Source: Deltaproteobacteria bacterium
Lineage (GTDB): Bacteria > DRYD01
Length of the DNA: 13,365 nucleotides
Reading direction: 5' to 3'
NCBI GenBank assembly: GCA_028276365.1
Contig: JAPYWL010000036.1
Span: 1 to 13,365, forward strand
The notes beneath the pieces are model-generated. The model did no database searches, was not told the origin of the DNA, and saw only the letters and a program-made list of their open reading frames with translations. The translations under genes and the position numbers were made by a program. Within the stretch, counting starts at the first letter, position 1. Each line of letters starts with the position of its first letter. Positions 6,125-13,365 of the stretch are shown in pieces.

Positions 6125-7798
6125 TTATTTTTTGTTATATTTAGTTTTTATATCAATTTCAAAGTATATATTCCAAGGCAAATTTATATATTCTATATCA
6201 ATATCTTCAATATTAAGGTTTTTAAAAATATACAAAAACGAATCCTTTATTTTAATTATATCCCAATTATATTTTTTAGCAAAATACCTTATAATAGATT
6301 GATAAATCCCCTCTAAAAAATTATTTAGTACAAACTCTTTTAATTCTTTAGTTTCTTCAGGATTGAATAATTTATATAGAATAAAAAAACTAATGGAACT
6401 ACCTAAAGTATTAGCTAAAGTATTCCAACTAAAATATAAATTCAATTTTTTAAATATCTGATAATTAAAAATGTAGAAAAATATTAACTTTAAAGATGCT
6501 CCATTAGAATACTCAACATCACAAATATATTTTAAACTATATAAAATACTATCATTTTGCTTATTAAAATACTTTTTAAAATATGATAAAGAATAGTTTA
6601 AAAAATTTTCAAAAGATATTTCTGATTGTTTTAGTTTAAATTTAGTACTCATTTTATTTAAGATATCTAAAACCTGATTAACAGATTCATATTGATACTT
6701 TTTATTAAATAAATTGATAAATAAAACATCAGATAAGTCAATATTTAAATTCAGTTTTTTAAATTGTTTATCAGTTTTTATATCCTGAATAAAATTAAAA
6801 TTAACATATTCTTTAAAAAATTTATTATAGATTTTAAGGATATTTTTTAAAGAAGTTCCTTCATATCTTCCAAATTTTCGATTTATTTTATTATTAAATA
6901 ATAAATAAAGTTCTAATTTTTTAGTATTAAATATATTTAAGAAAGCCTTAGCAAAGAGGATTAAATGAATTTCATCAAGTCCAATAAAAAAATAAACCCT
7001 ATCTATAATATTTTTTAAATACTTTTTTAGATAATATCTAAAAAAATCCAATTCTAAAAAGTTAAGTGCTTTTTTTTGAGAATCATCCAAAGAAATTATT
7101 AATTCAAAATTATTTAATCCATCCTCTACTTTCAAAGAATATAATTTATTTAGTAAAAATTTTATTAAATTAAACTTATTTTTTCTGGTAGTTAAAAAAG
7201 TCTTCAATATTTTATAGTATTTTTCATCTAAATTAAATTCTTGTATTAAGAGGTTTAATTTTTTTAGAATTTCATTAAATTTTTTATATTGATATTTTTT
7301 AAAAGTATTTTTTAATTTATGAGATAACCTAAAATTAAGTTCAATAAGTTTATCGTGATCTACTTGATTTTCGTTTATATTTTCTTTAGAATTCCTAAGT
7401 AAATTTAAAATAATTCTTGGAATAGATATATACAAATAAAAAAAACTATTTTTATTAGTTTTAATGAAATCAATCAATTTATTAATTTTTAGCTGATATT
7501 TATGATAAGAATCAATAAATCTACTTTTAACTAAATTTGTAAATAAGAAAGCATCTAAAGATAAAATATAAATATTGAAATTATTAGGAAGGAAATTATT
7601 ATTATGAAGTGAATTACTAAAATCTGTAGCATTTTTAGACACTAGTTTAAAAAAATCAAAATCCCAAAAAAAGTTAATATTTTTTAGTTTTTTTTGATTA
7701 AAAAGTATATAAAAAAATTCTGAGATATACTTATAACTACACGGCCTATCATCTAAAGGCAAAAAAAATATATTTATATTTTCCTCTATTTTTTTCAT
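6125..7798 (-). CDS. DUF4127 family protein
   Basis: This 557-residue protein of unknown biochemical function is recognised as DUF4127 from a chain of family motifs in the right order. These are PLDDRPC near the N-terminus (14-20), LSLDAFLFTNLVKSR (79-93), ISLDDSQ (235-241), GLDEIH (273-278), RYEGTSL (311-317), SNGASL (431-436), the WNTLANTLGSS block (458-468), and LPWNIYFE (540-547) close to the end. There is no signal peptide or membrane segment, so it should be cytosolic. Base composition is extreme, with long runs of Lys, Asn, Ile, Phe and Leu between the conserved motifs. It lies 49 bp downstream of the S9 peptidase gene on the same strand and is probably co-transcribed with it. No Shine-Dalgarno site precedes the ATG at 7798, but a TATAAT lies 12 nt upstream. 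The conserved acidic motifs suggest an enzyme, but no reaction can be assigned. Confidence 0.88.
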   Translation of the reverse strand: MKKIEENINIFFLPLDDRPCSYKYISEFFYILFNQKKLKNINFFWDFDFFKLVSKNATDFSNSLHNNNFLPNNFNIYILSLDAFLFTNLVKSRFIDSYHKYQLKINKLIDFIKTNKNSFFYLYISIPRIILNLLRNSKENINENQVDHDKLIELNFRLSHKLKNTFKKYQYKKFNEILKKLNLLIQEFNLDEKYYKILKTFLTTRKNKFNLIKFLLNKLYSLKVEDGLNNFELIISLDDSQKKALNFLELDFFRYYLKKYLKNIIDRVYFFIGLDEIHLILFAKAFLNIFNTKKLELYLLFNNKINRKFGRYEGTSLKNILKIYNKFFKEYVNFNFIQDIKTDKQFKKLNLNIDLSDVLFINLFNKKYQYESVNQVLDILNKMSTKFKLKQSEISFENFLNYSLSYFKKYFNKQNDSILYSLKYICDVEYSNGASLKLIFFYIFNYQIFKKLNLYFSWNTLANTLGSSISFFILYKLFNPEETKELKEFVLNNFLEGIYQSIIRYFAKKYNWDIIKIKDSFLYIFKNLNIEDIDIEYINLPWNIYFEIDIKTKYNKK

Positions 7799-7810
7799 TT
7801 TGATATAATA

Positions 7811-7840
7811 ATTATATTACATTAAAAAAACTAAAGTAAA
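7811..7840 (-). promoter_or_regulatory. candidate internal promoter just upstream of the DUF4127 gene
   Basis: On the minus strand, TTTACT (7840-7835, four of six matches to TTGACA) is followed after 18 bp by a perfect TATAAT (7816-7811). Transcription would begin only about 5 nt before the ATG at 7798, giving a nearly leaderless message. This would fit the absence of a Shine-Dalgarno site. Chance matches are common in such A+T-rich DNA. Confidence 0.3.
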
Positions 7841-7847
7841 TTAAAAA

Positions 7848-10046
7848 TTAGTTAAAAACTTTAGAAAGAAAACTAAGTATATGATAAATTCTTAGGGATT
7901 TATAATAAATATTAGAGGACCTTGACATATCATGATTAGTATCAGCAGGAAATCGTAAAAATTGAATTAATTTATTATTTTTATTATTCATTTTTAATAA
8001 GGTGTAAAATTCCTCAGCTTGAGAAATAGGGCATCTAAAATCTCCTTCACTATGAATTATTAAAACATTAGTATCTACATTTTGGTAATATTTAATAGGA
8101 GAAATATCAAGTAATTGGAATATATTATCAACTTTAAAATATGGTAACCAAAAGATAGGGAAATCAGTAGTAGAAATAAAACTAAGCAAATCATACACTC
8201 CCCTCTCACATATAGCACCTTTAAAAATATTAAATTTAGAAATTAAAGCAGCAGACATATACCCACCATAACTACCACCAGCTACTACTAAATCTTTTAT
8301 CTCAAACTTAATCCTTATAGAATCAATAATATTTTTAATATGATTTAAATCTTCATCCATCCATTTTCCAACAATACAATTAGAAAAATCTAAACCATAA
8401 CTAACACTACCTTTAGGATTACTAAAAAACACTCGATAACCATTCTTAGCTAAAATAAAGAACTCTAAGATAGTAGAATTTCCATAAGCAGCATGCGGAC
8501 CACCATGTATATAAAAAATATCACCTTTAAAATTATTATTAAATTTATCTGAATAAATAACCCAAGCATCAGCTCCCTCCTTAAAATAATTCAAAACTTG
8601 TTCCACATTAACCCCTTCAAATTCTCTAAATATATCTTCATTAAAATTAGTTATCTTTTTAACAGTCTTTAAGCTTAAATTAATTTCAAATAACTCAGGA
8701 AAATAATTAATACTTTTATCCTTATTAAAATAATTAACTCCTATTAAATAAATAGCATCTTCAAATATACAATAATCTAAAACATCACCTTTAAAGTAAT
8801 TTTCAAGAGAAACAATATTTTTATTACTAATATCAATCAAATTAATAAAAACATTAGCTAATTTAGTCTCAATAAAAGCTATATTATTTTTTGATATCCA
8901 TTTATAATTTTTTAGACTAAATAAGGGAATATCCCTTAATAAATGATTACCAATTAAAATATTTTCATTATTAAGTCTTTCAAGATTTTTTATTTCATAG
9001 GAATTCCCATTAAAATTAATTTCAATTAAATATAAAGAATAATATTTAGGTTCAAATATTTCTTTAGTAATCAACTCGTTCTTATTTGCTTTAAAAAATT
9101 CTAAAAATGAATGTAAATTATTAGCTTTTTCTTTTGATTTTTCAAAATTTTCTTTATCCTTAATCTCATACCCAAGAAAGGATAACCTATTTTTAGAATG
9201 AGAAAATTTAGCTAAATCAAATTTAAACCCATCAAAAGTATCAATTTTTATAATTTTACCTAATTTATAATCATAAAAATAAATTTCATTAAATACATCA
9301 GAAGGTAATTCCTTAAAATTTAAATTAGCAATAAATAAAATATCCTCTTGATTATTTTTTTCATTAAAAATAACTTCAAAGCTATTTATGATAAAATTAA
9401 ATTCCTTTTTAAAAACACTATTGTTATTTAAATCTTTTATAAACAAAATATCAAAAGAATCTAAGTAATTAAAAGAATCATGTCTATAAAAAATATCTTG
9501 TATAAATCTAACTTGATTTAAATTATTTTCCTGTAGTTTATATTTAGACTTAGTTAAACTCTTTCTTAAAATCAAAAACAACTTATTATTTAAAAAATTA
9601 TAATCAATTAAGTTAAGATTATACTCATTAAATAAATCATTATCAAAGTTAGCTTTAATTTCTTTATCAGTTATAATATTAACTGCTTCAAAAGGGAATT
9701 CTAAATCAAAATAAAAAATCCCCCAATTTAAATCTTTTTCTTTTAAATTTTTTAAATCTCTTACAAAAAATAATTTATTACCTATGATTTTTAAATTCTT
9801 ATCAATAGAATTGAAAGTAATTTGCCTTATATTGTTATCATTATACAAATAAATTTCTTTAAAATATTGAATATTTTCTTGATTTACTAAATACCTATCC
9901 ACAGTAAAAACTAAATACTTTTTATTATTAACTTCGAATATATTGAGTTCAGAGATATTATGTAATTTTTGATAAACATTTAATATATTACTAAAATAAT
10001 CAATATCAATATAATTAATATTGTTTTCATTTAGTGTATTTTTCAT
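7848..10046 (-). CDS. S9 family peptidase (prolyl oligopeptidase/acylaminoacyl-peptidase type)
   Basis: This 732-residue serine peptidase has an N-terminal beta-propeller-like region (about 1-490) and a C-terminal alpha/beta-hydrolase domain. The oxyanion segment is HGGP (514-517), followed by NPKGS (543-547, usually Asn-Pro-Arg-Gly-Ser). The nucleophile is Ser592 in AGGSYGGYM, with Asp669 in HSEGDFRCPISQAEEFY and His705 in TNHDMSR, so the triad is complete. No signal peptide is present. A cytosolic role in cleaving short peptides or releasing acylated or unblocked N-terminal residues is expected from the family. The frame is open nine codons further to an ATG at 10073. The ATG at 10046 is chosen because GGGAGGG lies about 8 nt before it and within that extension. 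The gene is divergent from the Usp gene and is followed by the DUF4127 gene after 49 bp. Substrate preference is not predictable. Confidence 0.93.
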   Translation of the reverse strand: MKNTLNENNINYIDIDYFSNILNVYQKLHNISELNIFEVNNKKYLVFTVDRYLVNQENIQYFKEIYLYNDNNIRQITFNSIDKNLKIIGNKLFFVRDLKNLKEKDLNWGIFYFDLEFPFEAVNIITDKEIKANFDNDLFNEYNLNLIDYNFLNNKLFLILRKSLTKSKYKLQENNLNQVRFIQDIFYRHDSFNYLDSFDILFIKDLNNNSVFKKEFNFIINSFEVIFNEKNNQEDILFIANLNFKELPSDVFNEIYFYDYKLGKIIKIDTFDGFKFDLAKFSHSKNRLSFLGYEIKDKENFEKSKEKANNLHSFLEFFKANKNELITKEIFEPKYYSLYLIEINFNGNSYEIKNLERLNNENILIGNHLLRDIPLFSLKNYKWISKNNIAFIETKLANVFINLIDISNKNIVSLENYFKGDVLDYCIFEDAIYLIGVNYFNKDKSINYFPELFEINLSLKTVKKITNFNEDIFREFEGVNVEQVLNYFKEGADAWVIYSDKFNNNFKGDIFYIHGGPHAAYGNSTILEFFILAKNGYRVFFSNPKGSVSYGLDFSNCIVGKWMDEDLNHIKNIIDSIRIKFEIKDLVVAGGSYGGYMSAALISKFNIFKGAICERGVYDLLSFISTTDFPIFWLPYFKVDNIFQLLDISPIKYYQNVDTNVLIIHSEGDFRCPISQAEEFYTLLKMNNKNNKLIQFLRFPADTNHDMSRSSNIYYKSLRIYHILSFLSKVFN

Positions 10047-10172
10047 TAAAAATTCCCTCCCTATCTTATACATCTAAACACTAATTTAATTAATATAAAG
10101 AATATATTACCTACTTTTTTTATTTAGAAATTCAATTTATTATACCTGCTCAATTACAAGGATAGAAAAAAA

Positions 10173-10201
10173 TATTGTTGAAAAATAAAAGTGTAACAAT
10201 A
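10173..10201. promoter_or_regulatory. 7-bp inverted repeat, candidate operator upstream of the Usp gene
   Basis: TATTGTT (10173-10179) and AACAATA (10195-10201) form a perfect inverted repeat with a 15-bp centre. It lies 33 bp before the Usp start, in the divergent region shared with the S9 peptidase gene. A -35-like TTGAAA (10178-10183) and a weak -10-like TACAAA (10200-10205) overlap it. The spacing suits a dimeric regulator, but this is inference. Confidence 0.35.
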
Positions 10202-10234
10202 CAAAAAAGTAAAAACTTAAAGGGGGATTAAATA

Positions 10235-10645
10235 ATGAAAAGAATATTGATAGCATTTGATGGATCTGAAAACTCTTACAAAGCAGTTGAATTTACTAAG
10301 AATTTAATAAATAATTTAAAAGAAAAACCAGAAACTATAGAACTAATAAGTGTTATCCAACTAATAGATTTACCAGAAATCCCTGAAAACCAATCTTTAA
10401 TATCTTACTACAAAAAGTATTACAAAGAGAAGCATGAGGAAATTATAAAAGAAAATCCAGAGTTTAAGTCAGTTATCTTAATAGGGAACGTAGCAAATGA
10501 AATAATAAATTATTCAAAAGAACATAAGGTAGATTTAATTGTGGTAGGAAAAACAGGAAAATCTAAATTAGAACAATTTTTATTAGGTAGTGTCTCTAAA
10601 AAAATAGTAGATCATGCACAAACTAATGTATTAATAGTTAATTAA
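10235..10645 (+). CDS. universal stress protein, UspA family
   Basis: This 136-residue single-domain Usp has the ATP-binding signature. The N-terminal strand ILIAFDGS carries Asp9, and the C-terminal VGKTGKSKLEQFLLGSVS shows the Gly-2x-Gly-9x-Gly-Ser pattern (Gly105, Gly108, Gly118, Ser119). This places it in the nucleotide-binding subgroup (MJ0577-like) rather than the non-binding UspA subgroup. It ends in the family-typical NVLIVN strand. Such proteins are small cytosolic dimers linked to stress and energy-state responses. A GGGGG ribosome-binding site (10222-10226) lies 8 nt before the ATG. It is the first gene of a closely spaced plus-strand series, with the glycosyltransferase gene starting 41 bp after its stop. 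Confidence 0.95.
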   Translation: MKRILIAFDGSENSYKAVEFTKNLINNLKEKPETIELISVIQLIDLPEIPENQSLISYYKKYYKEKHEEIIKENPEFKSVILIGNVANEIINYSKEHKVDLIVVGKTGKSKLEQFLLGSVSKKIVDHAQTNVLIVN

Positions 10646-10686
10646 AAAATGCTAATAAAATTCATAATAATGTAAAATAAACCATA

Positions 10687-11568
10687 ATGATTTCAGTACA
10701 AATAAGTACTTACAACCGAGCTAATACTTTAAAAGAAGTTTTAATATCATTAAACAACCAAACTATTGATAAAAATCTTTATGAAGTAATAGTAATAAAT
10801 GATGGTAGCACAGATGATACACAAAAAATCGTTAATGAATTAATAAATAAAGTTAGTTATAATCTAATTTTGATAAACCAGGAACACAAGGGATTACCAT
10901 TTGCAAGAAATAATGGAATCCTAAATACTAAAAGGAAATACGTTTTATTTATAGATGATGATGTCTTAGCAGATAAAGATTTAATAATAAATCATTTAAA
11001 AACTTATGAAAAGTATGGAGAAAATATAGTAGTAAGGGGATGGGTTAATCATATAAAAGAACTAAAAATCCCTGAAAAACCAAGATTTAATATAGCTGAT
11101 TTTTCTACTTCTTTTTTCTGGACAAGTAATGTATCAGTAAAAAGAGAATACATAATAAAAGCAGGTTTATTTTGCGAAAAATTCTATAAATATGGATGGG
11201 AAGATATCGAAATCGGATATAAACTAAGAAAACTTGGCCTTAAATTAATCATTAATAATCAAGCTATAGGATACCACTATAAACCTAATACAATAAATAT
11301 CTCAAATATAGATAATATCCTAAAAATAGAAGAATATAAAGCTCTAAGTGCTAAAATTTATTATTCAATGTATAAGTCCTTACGAGTTAAATTAGCAGTA
11401 GGATTACATGCAAAAAAATTCTACAAACTCCTTTATGATCTTGGATTATATAATTACTTATATAATTTTTTAGCAAAAAATAATAATAAAAACAATAATT
11501 TTACTAATTTATTAAATAGAATTAGCTTAAGCTTATTAAAAAAATTACACTATTATAAAATTTTATGA
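10687..11568 (+). CDS. family 2 glycosyltransferase
   Basis: This 293-residue GT-A fold glycosyltransferase has the start VQISTYNRANTL (4-15), NDGSTDDT (38-45), the metal/nucleotide-binding Asp90-Asp91-Asp92 in LFIDDDVL, and NVSVKRE (148-154). These are followed by GWEDIEIGYKLRKLG (170-184), whose Glu172-Asp173 is the usual catalytic-base region; this part resembles the galactosyltransferase C-terminal extension seen in many GT2 enzymes. The last 80 residues are basic, Asn/Lys/Tyr-rich and not conserved in any way I recognise. It has no clear membrane segment, so it is probably cytosolic or peripheral, transferring a sugar from a nucleotide donor to an unknown acceptor. No Shine-Dalgarno site precedes the ATG at 10687; a TAAAAT ends 8 nt upstream. 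It stops at TGA, 44 bp before the topoisomerase gene. Confidence 0.93.
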   Translation: MISVQISTYNRANTLKEVLISLNNQTIDKNLYEVIVINDGSTDDTQKIVNELINKVSYNLILINQEHKGLPFARNNGILNTKRKYVLFIDDDVLADKDLIINHLKTYEKYGENIVVRGWVNHIKELKIPEKPRFNIADFSTSFFWTSNVSVKREYIIKAGLFCEKFYKYGWEDIEIGYKLRKLGLKLIINNQAIGYHYKPNTINISNIDNILKIEEYKALSAKIYYSMYKSLRVKLAVGLHAKKFYKLLYDLGLYNYLYNFLAKNNNKNNNFTNLLNRISLSLLKKLHYYKIL

Positions 11569-11612
11569 ATCTATAAAATCTTAAATCCCATAAAAAAGGA
11601 AGTGGAAAATTT

Positions 11613-13365
11613 ATGAAGATAATAGAAACTGATATAGTAAATGAAATAAAAAATAGCTATATTGAATATTCATTGAGTGTTTTATTAAGTAGAGCCCTAC
11701 CTGATGTAAGGGATGGGTTAAAACCAGTACAACGTAGAATACTATATGCAATGTATGATATGAATTTATTACCTAATAAGCAATATAAAAAATGTGCATC
11801 AATAGTAGGTGAAGTATTAGGGAAGTATCATCCCCATGGAGATTCATCTGTATATGAAGCTTTAGTAAGATTAGCTCAAAATTTTAGTTTGAATTATCCC
11901 CTAATCTTAGGACAAGGGAATTTTGGATCCATAGATGGAGATCCTCCAGCAGCTTACAGATACACCGAAGCTAAATTATCTGAAATAGGAGTTTTAATGC
12001 TTAAAGATATAGAAGAAAACACTGTAGATTTTAAACCTAATTTTGATAATAGTTATCAAGAACCTATAATTTTACCTTCTTCTTTCCCTAATTTATTAGT
12101 AAATGGTTCAATGGGGATAGCAGTAGGTATGGCAACAAATATCCCTCCACATAATCTTAAAGAAATAGTAGCTGCTATAATCCATATAATAGATAACCCT
12201 AAAGCTAATATTAAAGATATATTAGAAATTATAAAAGGGCCTGACTTCCCAACTGGTGGTGTAGTATATACATCCAAACTAATTAAATCCATATATTCTA
12301 CTGGTAAAGGAATTTTAAAAATAGAAGGTAAATATAAACTTGAAAATATAAATAAAAAACAATATTTAGTTATTTATGAAATTCCTTATTCTGTTAATAA
12401 ATCTAAATTAGTAAGAGAAATAGCAGAAGCTATAAGAGATAAAAAATTACCATATATAACAGATATAATAGATCAAAGCTCACATGATGATATCAGAATC
12501 TTACTAGAACTAAGAAATGATGTAAAAAGTGAGGAAGAAATAGTAAATTATTTAAGGAATTTTACTTCTTTTAGAATCTCTTTCAGTTTAATGTTTATAG
12601 CAGTAAATGGAAGTATTCCTAAACAGTATAACATTTTGGAATTACTAACTGAATATTTAAATCATAGAATTCAAGTAGTAATAAGAAAATTAAAAAACTT
12701 TTTAGAAAAAGCTTCTTATAAAGCTTTTATGTTAAAAGCCTTGATAAAAGCTACATCTAAAATTGATGAGGTTATAGAAATTATTAAAAAAAGTGAAAAT
12801 TATACAACTGCTAAAGAAAATTTAATAAAATTCTTAGTAATAACAGATAAACAAGCTCAATATATACTACAACTACAATTACAAAGATTAACTAAATTAG
12901 AAATTGAACAGCTACAAAATGAATATAAACAATTACTAAATAAAATTAAAGAATACTCAAATATTCTAGAAGATGAACAAAAAATAAAACAATTAATTAA
13001 ATCAGAATTAATAGAAATAGCTAATAAATATCAAAAAGAAAGAAAAACATTAATAGCAGATAAAGATAATTTCAAAGCCATAGACATTGTAAATGAAACT
13101 CCTGAAGAACAAATATTATTATTATCAACAAATGATAAATACCTTTATTTAGTTAAATTCCCTAAATTTGAAAAAACTCTAATATCTTTCTTTAATACAT
13201 CTATCAAAATAAATAATATAAATATCCATTCTAATAAGGATTCAATTTTAGCTTTTCTTAATAATGGAAAGCTTTCTAAAATAGATATAAATAAAATAGA
13301 TGAAAAAGGAATCCTTATCTCTAAATTACTTAAACAAAATGATTATAATCTTAATATAGTTAAAA
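11613..13365 (+). CDS. type II topoisomerase A subunit (GyrA/ParC), 3'-truncated by the window
   Basis: There are 584 codons, open to the right edge. The breakage-reunion domain is intact: SRALPDVRDGLKPVQRR (26-42), the HPHGDSSVYEA quinolone-determining segment (73-83), QGNFGSIDGDPPAAYRYTEA (101-120) with catalytic Tyr117 and Arg116, and NGSMGIAVGMATNIPPHN (about 164-181). A coiled-coil section follows and the C-terminal beta-pinwheel begins near residue 490. With the partner B subunit the enzyme would pass DNA duplexes through a double-strand break. GNFGSIDGD is gyrase-like, while PVQRR and DSSVYEA are also typical of Gram-positive ParC. No Gln-x-Arg-Gly-Gly GyrA box is seen in the first C-terminal blade (about 498-560), so negative supercoiling ability is uncertain. 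Ser78 and Glu82 are at the resistance-associated positions; Ser with an acidic residue is the usual susceptible pattern. The start at 11613 follows AGGAAGTGG. Confidence 0.93.
   Translation, partial: MKIIETDIVNEIKNSYIEYSLSVLLSRALPDVRDGLKPVQRRILYAMYDMNLLPNKQYKKCASIVGEVLGKYHPHGDSSVYEALVRLAQNFSLNYPLILGQGNFGSIDGDPPAAYRYTEAKLSEIGVLMLKDIEENTVDFKPNFDNSYQEPIILPSSFPNLLVNGSMGIAVGMATNIPPHNLKEIVAAIIHIIDNPKANIKDILEIIKGPDFPTGGVVYTSKLIKSIYSTGKGILKIEGKYKLENINKKQYLVIYEIPYSVNKSKLVREIAEAIRDKKLPYITDIIDQSSHDDIRILLELRNDVKSEEEIVNYLRNFTSFRISFSLMFIAVNGSIPKQYNILELLTEYLNHRIQVVIRKLKNFLEKASYKAFMLKALIKATSKIDEVIEIIKKSENYTTAKENLIKFLVITDKQAQYILQLQLQRLTKLEIEQLQNEYKQLLNKIKEYSNILEDEQKIKQLIKSELIEIANKYQKERKTLIADKDNFKAIDIVNETPEEQILLLSTNDKYLYLVKFPKFEKTLISFFNTSIKINNINIHSNKDSILAFLNNGKLSKIDINKIDEKGILISKLLKQNDYNLNIVK

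Noticed and set aside
12056-12292. Minus-strand 78-codon frame
   Set aside because: It is antisense to the conserved NGSMGIAVGMATNIPPHN part of the topoisomerase gene.
1-13365. tRNA/rRNA genes, CRISPR array, transposase or IS ends
   Set aside because: No T-loop-like GGTTCRAAYCC sequence, regularly spaced repeat, or transposase motif was found on either strand.

Overview
This is a very A+T-rich bacterial window (roughly one quarter G+C by eye). It uses the standard bacterial code: TGG for Trp, and TGA ends one gene. The type II topoisomerase A subunit, the lipobox lipoprotein and the strong Shine-Dalgarno sites all point to Bacteria. The nucleotidyltransferase resembles archaeal and thermophile versions, so a thermophilic or anaerobic low-GC lineage is plausible. 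The phylum cannot be named from the sequence alone.

Layout. Positions 1-223 (minus) hold the N-terminus of a PLP-dependent Cys/Met-metabolism enzyme that runs off the left edge. Its promoter region is shared divergently with a surface lipoprotein gene (439-1749, plus). A 15-T homopolymer lies in the spacer of the lipoprotein's candidate promoter, and a strong intrinsic terminator follows the gene. A 367-bp convergent gap (1750-2116) carries two related hairpin elements and a cluster of TTTAGCT heptamers. Next comes a minus-strand accessory block: two tandem paralogous AAA-ATPase/PD-(D/E)XK proteins (5835-4303 and 4155-2626), followed 17 bp downstream by a small MNT-type nucleotidyltransferase (2608-2117). 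A second minus-strand pair follows: an S9 prolyl-oligopeptidase-type peptidase (10046-7848) and then a DUF4127-family protein (7798-6125). On the plus strand, a UspA-like stress protein (10235-10645), a family-2 glycosyltransferase (10687-11568) and a GyrA/ParC-type topoisomerase subunit (11613 to the right edge) are closely spaced and co-oriented.

How the parts may work together. The topoisomerase, Usp, S9 peptidase and PLP enzyme are ordinary cellular functions. The accessory interest lies in 2117-5835, a candidate mobile or defence-like module (nucleotidyltransferase plus duplicated ATPase-nuclease), and in the possibly phase-variable lipoprotein. The topoisomerase subunit shows no recognisable GyrA box in the visible part of its C-terminal domain, which leaves gyrase versus topoisomerase IV open. 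Several gene starts differ from the longest possible reading frame and are corrected here using ribosome-binding sites and paralog comparison. No tRNA, rRNA, CRISPR array, transposase or replication origin was seen.
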